Origin: Nocardioides panacisoli
GTDB lineage: Bacteria; Actinomycetota; Actinomycetes; Propionibacteriales; Nocardioidaceae
Assembly (NCBI RefSeq): GCF_019448235.1
Contig: NZ_CP080409.1
Location: 372,001-436,000 of the forward strand
Reading direction: 5' to 3'
Length of the DNA stretch: 64,000 nt
In this document: piece after piece, positions 39,155-46,861 of the stretch
How the letters are laid out: every line of letters starts with the position of its first letter
How positions within the stretch are numbered: position 1 is the stretch's first letter
Position numbers and translations under genes: made by a program
Notes under the pieces: generated by a model
What the model was told of the DNA's origin: nothing
Database searches by the model: none
Seen by the model: only the letters and a program-made list of their open reading frames with translations

Positions 39155-40585
39155 TCAGGCCACCATCACCGGGTCGGTCGTCGTACGCCGCGGGGGTGCG
39201 GTGCCCTCGGTGTCGGCCCAGGCGGCGGCCAGGCGGCGTACGGCCTCGGTGAGCTCCTCGGCGGGGCGGGTGAAGGTCAGCCGCAGGTAGCGGTCGAGCC
39301 CACCGGCGGGCGCGAACGCGGGCCCCGGCGCGAGGTGGACGTCGTACGCCGCAGCGGCGTCGACGAGGCGGCGCGAGGATCCCGGCAGAGCGCACCACAG
39401 CGCCATGCCGCCCTCCGGCACCCGGAAGCGCCAGTCGGGCAGGTGCTCGCCGAGTGCCGCGACCAGGGCGTCGCGCTGGGTGCGGAGCCGGGCGGTGTGC
39501 TCGGCCAGCACCTGCGTGAAGCCGTCCTCGAGCAGGTGGAGCATCACGAGTTGTTCCAGCACGGGGGCGCCGAGGTCGAGGGTGATGCGGGACTGGACCA
39601 GCGTGTCGACCAGGGGTGCGGGGGAGCGGATCCAGCCGATCCGCAGCCCACCCCACACGCTCTTGCTGGCGCTGCCGATGGTGATCGCGTCCGGCGCCAG
39701 GGTGGCGAAGGGCGGCGCATCCGTCCCCTCGTCGAGGCGCAGCGCCTGGTGCGCCTCATCGACCAGGGCCACCCCGCCGTGGCGGCGCAGCTCGGCGGCG
39801 TAGCGGTGGCGGTCGGCCTCGGGCATCACCAGGCCCGTGGGGTTGTGGAACTCCGGCATCACGTGCGCGAGCACCGGGCGGCGGCGTCGCAGGGTGGAGG
39901 CGATCTGGTCCAGGTCCCACCCGTCGGGCTCGATGGGCGTGGTGACGGTGCGGCCGCCGCCGGCGCGCACGGCCTGCACCGCGTTGGGGTAGGTCGGCGA
40001 GTCGACGAGCACCCGTGCGCCACCGGTGGCCAGTGCCCGGCCGACGGTCGCGGTGGCCGCCAGGGCGCCCGCGGTGACGATGATCTGCTCGGGCCGCGTG
40101 GGCAGGCCACGCTCGTCGTACGTCGCCGCGAGCGCCGCCTGGAGCGCCGGCAGCCCGGCGGGGTAGTAGCCGTGGCTGCCCAGGTGGGCCGGCATCCGCG
40201 CCGCGGCCTCGGCGTATGCCGCCGCGATGCCGGGCGGGGCGCTCGCGGCCGCGCAGGTCAGGTCGATGCCGCTCACCTCGCCGGGCCGCAGCGCACGGTC
40301 GTAGGCGCGGACCGGGCCGCCGGGCAGCTGGGTGAAGGTGCCGGCGCCGTGGCGGGCCTCGGCGTACCCGGTGTCGCGGAGCTCGGCGTAGGCACGGGTG
40401 ACGGTGGTGCGGGAGACGCCGAGGGAGGCGGTGAGCTCACGCTCGCTGGGCAGCCGCGTGCCGTAGCCGATGCGCCCGTCGCCGATGACCTCCCGCAGGG
40501 CCGTGGCGAGTCCGAGGTAGGCGGGGGAGCGGTCGAAGCCGTCGACGAGCGCGGCGACTCGCGGCGCGGAAATGGCCTGCGTCAT
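39155..40585 (-). CDS. MocR/PdxR-type regulator: GntR helix-turn-helix fused to aminotransferase domain
   Basis: A 476-aa transcription factor. Residues about 10-85 are a winged helix of the GntR family (GYGTRLPSERELTASLGVSRTTVTRAYAEL). The rest is a fold type I aminotransferase domain with HVMPEFHNPTGLVMP and the PLP lysine in GSASKSVWGG, used for ligand sensing. It is divergent from a YczE-type membrane gene, a pairing seen often with MocR regulators, so it probably controls that gene and itself. ATG 40585 is chosen because upstream codons run into the divergent promoter. Confidence 0.92.
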   Translation of the reverse strand: MTQAISAPRVAALVDGFDRSPAYLGLATALREVIGDGRIGYGTRLPSERELTASLGVSRTTVTRAYAELRDTGYAEARHGAGTFTQLPGGPVRAYDRALRPGEVSGIDLTCAAASAPPGIAAAYAEAAARMPAHLGSHGYYPAGLPALQAALAATYDERGLPTRPEQIIVTAGALAATATVGRALATGGARVLVDSPTYPNAVQAVRAGGGRTVTTPIEPDGWDLDQIASTLRRRRPVLAHVMPEFHNPTGLVMPEADRHRYAAELRRHGGVALVDEAHQALRLDEGTDAPPFATLAPDAITIGSASKSVWGGLRIGWIRSPAPLVDTLVQSRITLDLGAPVLEQLVMLHLLEDGFTQVLAEHTARLRTQRDALVAALGEHLPDWRFRVPEGGMALWCALPGSSRRLVDAAAAYDVHLAPGPAFAPAGGLDRYLRLTFTRPAEELTEAVRRLAAAWADTEGTAPPRRTTTDPVMVA

Positions 40586-40586
40586 G

Positions 40587-40628
40587 CAGTCCAGTAGATC
40601 ACGAGTGGCTATGGAGAACCAGTCCACT
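40587..40628. promoter_or_regulatory. Direct-repeat operator between MocR and YczE-type genes
   Basis: CAGTCCAGT (40587-40595) and CAGTCCACT (40620-40628) repeat in the same direction with a 33-bp period, about three helical turns. Direct repeats are the usual operator layout for MocR proteins. CAGACT at 40635-40640, 7 nt before ATG 40648, is the likely -10 of the membrane-protein gene. Confidence 0.6.
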
Positions 40629-40647
40629 CGGCGGCAGACTGAACGGC

Positions 40648-41313
40648 ATGACGATCGCCGACCTCCGCCCCGACGGCGCGGTGCTGGTGGACCTGGGGCC
40701 GGTGGCCCAGCTGCGTGCCGGCCGGCTGCTGCTCCGCCTCCCGCAATTGGTGATCGGGCTCTACCTGTTCGGGGCGAGCCTGGCGATGATGGTCCGCGCC
40801 GGCGTGGGGACCGCTCCGTGGGACGTGCTCCACCTCGGCCTGATCCGTCACCTGCCGCTGAGCCTGGGGCAGGTCGTCATCGCGCTCAGCTTCGTGGTGC
40901 TGCTGGCCTGGATCCCGCTGCGGGAGCGTCCCGGGATCGGCACCATCGCCAACGCACTCCTGGTGGGCCTCTCCGCCGACGCGACGCTGCTGCTGCTCGA
41001 CGCCCCCGAGGCCATGGCGGCCCGCGTCGCGCTGATGGTCGGGGGCGTGGTGCTGTGCGGCTTCGCCTCGGCGCTCTACATCGGCGCCCAGTTCGGTCGT
41101 GGCCCGCGCGACGGCCTGATGACGGGGCTGAGCCGGCGCACCGGCTGGTCGCTGCGCGCGGTCCGCACCGCCCTGGAGCTCGGCGTGGTGCTCGTGGGCA
41201 TCCTGCTGGGGGGCGTCGCCGGCCTGGGCACGATCGTCTACGCGCTGGGCATCGGTCCGCTCACCCAGGCGCTGCTCCCGTGGTGCCTGGTGCGGCTCGA
41301 CGTCGAGGACTGA
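40648..41313 (+). CDS. YczE/YyaS/YitT-type integral membrane protein
   Basis: A 221-aa membrane protein with five or six helices and the family sequence LYLFGASLAMMVRAGVGTAPWDVLHLGL, then GFASALYIGAQFGRGPRDGLMTGLSRRTGWS. YczE proteins are common partners of MocR regulators and are thought to be transporters, but no substrate is established. It shares its promoter region with the divergent MocR gene. Confidence 0.88.
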   Translation: MTIADLRPDGAVLVDLGPVAQLRAGRLLLRLPQLVIGLYLFGASLAMMVRAGVGTAPWDVLHLGLIRHLPLSLGQVVIALSFVVLLAWIPLRERPGIGTIANALLVGLSADATLLLLDAPEAMAARVALMVGGVVLCGFASALYIGAQFGRGPRDGLMTGLSRRTGWSLRAVRTALELGVVLVGILLGGVAGLGTIVYALGIGPLTQALLPWCLVRLDVED

Positions 41314-41383
41314 GTCTGGTGGACCTCCCTGAACCGTCCCCGAAAATCCCCGCGAGCCATGTCTCGCAGGCGGGTCGGGTGGA

Positions 41384-41389
41384 TAGTCT
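41384..41389 (+). promoter_or_regulatory. -10 hexamer for the TelA-PknG cluster
   Basis: TAGTCT lies 6 nt before ATG 41396. It is the only good promoter seen for the nine-gene cluster. Confidence 0.5.
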
Positions 41390-41395
41390 CGAGGC

Positions 41396-42640
41396 ATGAC
41401 CTCTGAAGGTGCTGCTGCTCCTGAGCCGGGTGCCGACGCGCTGGCGCCGGGCACACTGACCCCGCCCGACCCCGGCATCACCCTCAACGCGCCGGCTGCG
41501 CCCCCACGCGTGGCGGAGACGCAGGCGCCGAAGATGGCGCCGCAGGTGCCCGAGGAGATGGTGCCGGAGCTGGACGAGAAGGTCGACACCTTCCTCGCGG
41601 CGCTGTCGGAGGAGTCGATCGGCAGCCCGGAGTTCGCCCAGCAGGCGGAGTCGGTCCGCACCATGGGCGACGGCGACATCCGGCGTGCTGCCGAGACCTC
41701 CAACCGGATGCTCGACAAGCCGGTCAACGCGCTGCAGGAGGGCGCCATCGCCGAGGCCTCGGACGTGAGCAAGACCCTCACCGCGCTGCGCCGCACCGTG
41801 GAGGACCTCGACCCCAGCGAGGCCACCGGGGTGAAGAAGTTCTGGCAGAAGCTGCCCTTCACCAGCAAGGTCGAGGACTACTTCCGCAAGTACCAGTCCG
41901 CGCAGGGCCAGCTCGACAGCATCCTGCACGCCCTGCGGGGCGGCCAGGACGAGCTCACCCGCGACAACGTGGCGCTCAACCTGGAGAAGGCCAACCTGTG
42001 GGCCACGATGGGACGGCTCAACCAGTACGTCTACATCGCCGAGCGGCTCGACGCCCGTCTCTCGGCGCGGGTCGCCGAGCTCGAGGTCAGCGACCCCGAG
42101 GCCGCGGCGGCGCTGTCGAAGGACGTGTTGTTCTACGTCCGCCAGAAGCACCAGGACCTGCTCACCCAGCTCGCGGTGTCGATCCAGAGCTACCTGGCGA
42201 TCGACATCATCATCAAGAACAACCTGGAGCTCATCAAGGGCGTCGACCGTGCGACCACGACGACCGTCTCGGCGCTGCGCACCGCGGTCATCGTCGCCCA
42301 GGCCCTGGGCAACCAGAAGCTCGTGCTGGACCAGATCGACGCGCTCAACACGACCACCTCGGCGATGATCAAGGGCACCTCGGAGATGCTGCGCGAGAAC
42401 TCCTCGGCCATCCAGGAGCAGGCCGCCTCCTCGACGATCGGCATGGAGGAGCTGCGGGCGGCGTTCGCCAACATCTACGCCACCATGGACTCCATCGACT
42501 CCTTCAAGGTCAAGGCGCTGGACTCGATGTCGACCACGATCGGCGTGCTGGAGACCGAGGTCGCCAAGTCGCGTGACTACCTCGACCGCGTCCAGCAGCA
42601 CGACCAGCGCAACGCGACCGGCGCCCTCGACATCGGTTGA
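41396..42640 (+). CDS. TelA-family (toxic anion resistance) protein
   Basis: A 414-aa cytoplasmic, mostly helical protein. After a Pro/Ala-rich N-terminus (1-55) it shows the TelA pattern: DKPVNALQ, FWQKLPFTSKVEDYFRKYQSAQGQLDSI, QDELTRDNVALNLEKANLW and IDIIIKNNLELIKGVDRATTTTVSALRTAVIVAQAL. TelA/KlaA proteins occur with tellurite-resistance and stress gene sets, but their molecular action is unknown. It opens the signalling cluster; 13 bases separate it from the next gene. Confidence 0.92.
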   Translation: MTSEGAAAPEPGADALAPGTLTPPDPGITLNAPAAPPRVAETQAPKMAPQVPEEMVPELDEKVDTFLAALSEESIGSPEFAQQAESVRTMGDGDIRRAAETSNRMLDKPVNALQEGAIAEASDVSKTLTALRRTVEDLDPSEATGVKKFWQKLPFTSKVEDYFRKYQSAQGQLDSILHALRGGQDELTRDNVALNLEKANLWATMGRLNQYVYIAERLDARLSARVAELEVSDPEAAAALSKDVLFYVRQKHQDLLTQLAVSIQSYLAIDIIIKNNLELIKGVDRATTTTVSALRTAVIVAQALGNQKLVLDQIDALNTTTSAMIKGTSEMLRENSSAIQEQAASSTIGMEELRAAFANIYATMDSIDSFKVKALDSMSTTIGVLETEVAKSRDYLDRVQQHDQRNATGALDIG

Positions 42641-42653
42641 GGCGTCGCGACCG

Positions 42654-43169
42654 GTGGGCGTCAAGGACTGGTGGCAACGACGGTTCGGTGAGGCGGCCGA
42701 GGACGAGTACGTCGTCCCCGCACCCCCCACCGAGGCCGACGTCCTCGCTGCCCTCAACCGCGTCAACGCGATGTTGCGGGAGCACAACGCGCCCGCGGTG
42801 GTGACCACGCGCGTGCTGCGCATCGCGCGCACGATCCACCAGACCCTGCCGCGGCTGCGCGGCCTGGGCCTGGCCAGCCAGGAGGGCTACAGCATCGTCG
42901 CCACGGCCACCGACTACCTGCCCGAGGCCGTCGGGGGCTACCTCCGACTGCCGCGGCAGTGGGCCGACACGCGACCGGTCGAGGGGTCCAAGACCTCCCT
43001 GATGCTGCTGATCGAGCAGCTGGACCTGCTGACGGTCACCATGGACCAGATCGCCGACGCCGCCAACCGCGCCGATGCGCAGGCGCTCATCGCACACGGT
43101 CGCTTCCTCGACGCCAAGTTCGGCCACCACGCCGACGGCGGCACCGACCTCAGCCTGGGGACCCCGTGA
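42654..43169 (+). CDS. Uncharacterised protein of the TelA-PknG cluster
   Basis: A 171-aa soluble, helical protein not assigned to a family. It begins [22 protein letters not shown] and contains [23 protein letters not shown] and [28 protein letters not shown]. No catalytic motif is seen. The small GTG start is uncertain. It overlaps the AAA+ gene by 4 bases, so it is probably an adaptor of TelA or of the ATPase. Confidence 0.65.
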   Translation: MGVKDWWQRRFGEAAEDEYVVPAPPTEADVLAALNRVNAMLREHNAPAVVTTRVLRIARTIHQTLPRLRGLGLASQEGYSIVATATDYLPEAVGGYLRLPRQWADTRPVEGSKTSLMLLIEQLDLLTVTMDQIADAANRADAQALIAHGRFLDAKFGHHADGGTDLSLGTP

Positions 43170-44506
43170 CCGCGCCCCGCGACCTCCGCACCGCGCTCGC
43201 GGCGCTCCACGACGTCGCCACGGCCGCCGGGCTCGACACCACCGCGGCGCGGGCCGAGGGCGAGGCCCTCGCCGCGACCGTCGCGGAACCCTCCCGCGGC
43301 GCCTACCTCGACTGGGCCGCCGCGGTCGACAGCCCCGGCGGCGCGACCGCGTTCTACGACGCCGCGTCCAACGGGCGCCGGTTCCGGGTCGCCCCCACGC
43401 CGGGCATGGCGCTGCTCGCGCTGCAGCGCTCACCGCACGCGCCGGCGTACGCCGCGGCGCTGGGGGACGTCGCCCACGCCGCGACCGGACTGGGCGAGGG
43501 AGCCCCGCGGTGCCTGGGCAACGCCGCCACGGCATCGGCCGCGCAGCTCGTCGAGCATGCCGAGACGGCGCCAACTCGGCTGTCGTCGGCCCCCGTCGGC
43601 GACCCCGTGGGCCGAGTTGGCGCCGACTCGACGGGTGTGGCAGCCGCGGAGGAGGCGGGTGGTCCGGTCGAGACGGCCGAGGTCGCCCCGGCGCCGACGG
43701 TCGAGGAGCTGCTCGCCGAGCTGGACGCCCTCGTCGGTCTCCGCGAGGTCAAGGACGAGATCCACCGCCAGGCCGCCGTGCTCCGCGTCGAGGGGCTGCG
43801 CCAGCGTGCCGGCCTGGCCACCACGACCATCACCCGCCACCTGGTGTTCAACGGCAACCCCGGCACCGGCAAGACCACCGTGGCGCGCCTCGTCGCCGGG
43901 ATCTACCGCGCCCTCGGACTGCTCTCGCAGGGCCAGCTCGTCGAGGTCGACCGGGCCGACCTGGTGGCCGGCTACCTCGGCCAGACGGCGGAGAAGACCA
44001 GCCAGGTCGTGGCCTCGGCCGTCGGCGGTGTGCTCTTCATCGACGAGGCCTACGCCCTCACCGGCGACCAGTACGGCTCCGAGGCCGTCGACACGCTGGT
44101 CAAGGAGATGGAGGACGAGCGCGACGACCTGGTGGTGATCGTGGCCGGCTATCCCGCGCCGATGGCCCGGTTCATCGGCCAGAACCCCGGCCTGGCGAGC
44201 CGGTTCCGCACCACCATCGAGTTCGCCGACTACACCGACGACGAGCTCGTGGAGATCTTCGCGTCGATGGCCCACGGCGCCGACTACGACGCCGATGAGG
44301 ACGTCCTCGCAGCGTTGCGGACGGTCCTCTCCGCGACCCCGCGCGATGAGGCGTTCGGCAACGCCCGCCACGTGCGGAACCTCCTCGAGGCGGCGATCGG
44401 CCGCCACGCATGGCGACTGCGCGAGGTCGAGGACCCCAGCATCGACGACCTCCGCACCCTCGAGCCCGTCGACCTCACCCCGGACCGGGGCGAGCCCGAT
44501 GAGTGA
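43166..44506 (+). CDS. CbxX/CfxQ-type AAA+ ATPase
   Basis: A 446-aa protein with an N-terminal helical domain (about 1-130), an Ala/Pro linker (about 131-178) and one AAA+ domain. Walker A is GNPGTGKTT, Walker [11 protein letters not shown], then [31 protein letters not shown], the pore and sensor region shared with CbbX, SpoVK and EccA of type VII secretion. It likely remodels a protein partner by threading. The linker contains a copy of a palindromic DNA repeat (43562-43632, residues 133-156). It overlaps both neighbours. Confidence 0.92.
   Translation: MTAPRDLRTALAALHDVATAAGLDTTAARAEGEALAATVAEPSRGAYLDWAAAVDSPGGATAFYDAASNGRRFRVAPTPGMALLALQRSPHAPAYAAALGDVAHAATGLGEGAPRCLGNAATASAAQLVEHAETAPTRLSSAPVGDPVGRVGADSTGVAAAEEAGGPVETAEVAPAPTVEELLAELDALVGLREVKDEIHRQAAVLRVEGLRQRAGLATTTITRHLVFNGNPGTGKTTVARLVAGIYRALGLLSQGQLVEVDRADLVAGYLGQTAEKTSQVVASAVGGVLFIDEAYALTGDQYGSEAVDTLVKEMEDERDDLVVIVAGYPAPMARFIGQNPGLASRFRTTIEFADYTDDELVEIFASMAHGADYDADEDVLAALRTVLSATPRDEAFGNARHVRNLLEAAIGRHAWRLREVEDPSIDDLRTLEPVDLTPDRGEPDE
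43562..43632. repeat. Palindromic repeat element, copy 2, inside the AAA+ gene
   Basis: Arms 43562-43580 (GAGACGGCGCCAACTCGGC) and 43611-43632 are inverted copies around a 30-nt loop. The right arm is the exact complement of the left arm of copy 1 at 8925-8946 (22 of 22 bases). The reading frame passes through, coding for a linker. Confidence 0.8.
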
Positions 44507-45722
44507 CGCCCCGGCCGCCGCCGTCGACCGCGACCACGCCGACCGTGCCGACCCTGCTGACCGGGCCGACGTCACCGTCGACACCCCCGCACGCCTGACC
44601 CGGTGGCAGGCACTGGGCACCGCCGCGCTGGCACTCTTCGGCCTGGCCGGTGCCACCGTCCTCGCGCTCGGTCATGCCGCCGACGGTCGCGCCGCTGGCG
44701 ACACCGAACAGCTGGTGCGGGTCCAGCAGGTGCAGTCCTCCCTGCTGCGCGCCGACGCCGTGGCGACGACCGCTCTGCTGGCGGGAGAGGGCGCACCCGA
44801 GCAGCCCGCGGCGTACGACGTCGCGATCGACGCGGCGCTCACGGGCATCACCGAGGCGGCCGAGGCCCAGCCCGCGGACAGCGAGGAGCTGGTCGCCCTC
44901 ACCGTCGCGGTCAACGACTACGTGACCGCCGTCGCGAGCGCGACCACCGACGCCGGCGTCGCCGCAGCCGGGGAGACACTCCGGGCGGAGGCGTTGCCGC
45001 TGCTGACTGCCCTGGTCGCGGACAACACCTCGCGCGCGGAGGACGCCATGGCCGGTCAGCAGCCGTGGCTGCTGCTCGCGGCCGGTCTGGTAGCGCTCGG
45101 GACCCTGGTCTGGGTGCACCGCCGCCTCGCCCGTGCCTTCCGGCGCCACGTCAACGTCGGTCTGCTCCTGGCGGCCCTGGTCGTGGTCGCGACGACGGCC
45201 GGCACCACGGCCGCGGCCTTCGCCGCAGCTGCCAGCAACGAGGAGGTCCGCGACGGTCCGTTCCGCACCGCCGTCGACCAGGCGGCCGCCCGCACGGCCG
45301 CCAACGACGCCAAGGCCAACGAGAGCCTGCGCCTGGTCCAGGGCGGGAGCGGCGCCGACCAGGAGGCCGCCTGGCGCGAGTCCGCCGAGGTCGTCGCGGA
45401 GCGCGGGGCCGGGGACGCGGCACCGCTGTGGCAGGACTACGTCGCCCAGCACGAGCGGATCCTGGCGCTCCTCGCGGACGGCGACCGCGACGGTGCGCGG
45501 CAGGTTGCGACCGCCGGGTCCGGTGGGTCGACGGCGGCGCTGGACGCCTACGACGAGGCGGCCCAGCAAGAGACCGCCGAGGCCGCTGCGGCCGCCACCG
45601 ACGAGCTGCGCGGCGACCGATGGGTCGCCCTGCTGCTGGCCGGCACCACGGTGCTCGCCGCGGCCGCTGCGGCCGGCCTCCTCGCCCGCGGGATCGGCGT
45701 ACGACGCCGGGAGTTCGCGTGA
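44499..45722 (+). CDS. Four-TM membrane protein with two outer helical domains (GlnX-like architecture)
   Basis: A 407-aa membrane protein. TM helices lie near residues 37-60, 187-205, 217-244 and 380-402, leaving two outer helical domains of about 125 and 135 residues and a very short cytoplasmic tail. Each outer domain resembles a four-helix sensor bundle ([19 protein letters not shown], then [11 protein letters not shown]). This matches, in layout, GlnX, the membrane sensor that partners PknG and GlnH in mycobacteria. No GlnH lipoprotein is present. It overlaps the AAA+ gene by 8 bases and the coiled-coil gene by 4. Confidence 0.72.
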   Translation: MSDAPAAAVDRDHADRADPADRADVTVDTPARLTRWQALGTAALALFGLAGATVLALGHAADGRAAGDTEQLVRVQQVQSSLLRADAVATTALLAGEGAPEQPAAYDVAIDAALTGITEAAEAQPADSEELVALTVAVNDYVTAVASATTDAGVAAAGETLRAEALPLLTALVADNTSRAEDAMAGQQPWLLLAAGLVALGTLVWVHRRLARAFRRHVNVGLLLAALVVVATTAGTTAAAFAAAASNEEVRDGPFRTAVDQAAARTAANDAKANESLRLVQGGSGADQEAAWRESAEVVAERGAGDAAPLWQDYVAQHERILALLADGDRDGARQVATAGSGGSTAALDAYDEAAQQETAEAAAAATDELRGDRWVALLLAGTTVLAAAAAAGLLARGIGVRRREFA

Positions 45723-46861
45723 GCGGCCCCGCCGCCGACACCGCGCCCCGCCCACCCGGCCGGCTGGGCGAGGCCCTCGACGTCGAGGACGTACGCCGCT
45801 ACCTGGCCGACCTCACCGACTGGCTGCACGCGCGCCGCACCGAGCTGGAGCAGCTCGACGCGCACGCGCTCGCCACCGATCGTGGTGCGGAGATCACCGC
45901 CGACATGTCGCTGGCGCTGGCGTCCTGGAAGGCCATCGACGACCGGCACCAGCTCGCGCTCGCCACCTTCGACGGCGGCCGGGTCACCGTCACCGACCGT
46001 GAGCGCCTCGCCGCCCTGCTGTGGGGGCGCCTGGACGGCGCGAACGTCGACATGCCCGGCGGCCTCGCGGTCTCGCTGCTGGAGGCGTGCCGGCTCAACG
46101 ACGCCCTCACCGGGCAGTTGCGGGCCCGACTCGCGGTGGCCCCCGGCGAGGCCGCGACCACCACCCGCCTCGCCGACCTGCGCGCCCAGCTGGTGCGCAT
46201 CGAGGACCAGGTGGCGCTGGAGCCCGAGGAGTCGCGCGAGGCGGAGGTGGCGCGACTCGCCGGCCTGCTGGCCCGGCTGGAGGACGTGAGCGACCGCGCC
46301 CGGCGCGGAGGGGACGTGGGCGGCCTGCTGGCCCCGCTGGAGGTCGAGGTGGCCACCCATGAGCGGGACCTCATCGTCGGCCACGCCGAGCGTCGCGACA
46401 CCCGCGATCGTGCCCGCGCGACGCTGGAACTGCGCGACGACCTCGTCGCGCGGGCCGCGGCGCTGGAGCGCCTCGCCGCGCGGTGCGCCGCCACCGTGGA
46501 CACGGCTCCGCACTACGCCGTGCCCGACGTCGACGCCCTCGGTCCCGTGCCGCAGGACCCCGCGGGGCTGCAGGAGCACCGGCGCCGTCTCGACCGGGTC
46601 TCGGAGGCCCTCGAGTGGGCCCAGGACCGCTACGCCGCCGCCCTCGGCGAGCACCACGACCTGCTCGCCGAGCTCGACGACCGCGCGGAGGCCGCCCGCG
46701 CCGCGGGACTCGGCGGTCACGCCGACCTCGACGCCGCGGAGCGCGTGGCCCGCGAGGTCCTCGACCGCCGACCGGCACCCATGGCGCTGGCCCGACAGCT
46801 CGTCGCCACCCACCGCGCCTGGCTGGAGCACCTCACCACCGACGGGGTCAGCGGGCTATGA
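45719..46861 (+). CDS. Coiled-coil protein of the PknG cluster
   Basis: A 380-aa soluble protein, rich in Ala, Arg, Glu and Leu, with long heptad-like stretches (about 135-330, such as LADLRAQLVRIEDQVALEPEESR). No enzymatic motif or signal peptide. It lies between the membrane sensor and PknG, overlapping both by 4 bases, so a cytoplasmic link between sensor and kinase is a reasonable guess. No family could be named. Confidence 0.65.
   Translation: MSGPAADTAPRPPGRLGEALDVEDVRRYLADLTDWLHARRTELEQLDAHALATDRGAEITADMSLALASWKAIDDRHQLALATFDGGRVTVTDRERLAALLWGRLDGANVDMPGGLAVSLLEACRLNDALTGQLRARLAVAPGEAATTTRLADLRAQLVRIEDQVALEPEESREAEVARLAGLLARLEDVSDRARRGGDVGGLLAPLEVEVATHERDLIVGHAERRDTRDRARATLELRDDLVARAAALERLAARCAATVDTAPHYAVPDVDALGPVPQDPAGLQEHRRRLDRVSEALEWAQDRYAAALGEHHDLLAELDDRAEAARAAGLGGHADLDAAERVAREVLDRRPAPMALARQLVATHRAWLEHLTTDGVSGL

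Noticed and set aside
40572..41399. Plus-strand frame overlapping the YczE-type gene
   Set aside because: Arg/Pro/Gly-rich shadow; the overlapping frame 40648-41313 has clear membrane helices and family motifs.
41396..42640. A tellurite-resistance operon
   Set aside because: TelA alone does not show tellurite resistance; no TerC, TerD or TerZ-like gene is present. I treat the cluster as signalling with TelA as one member.
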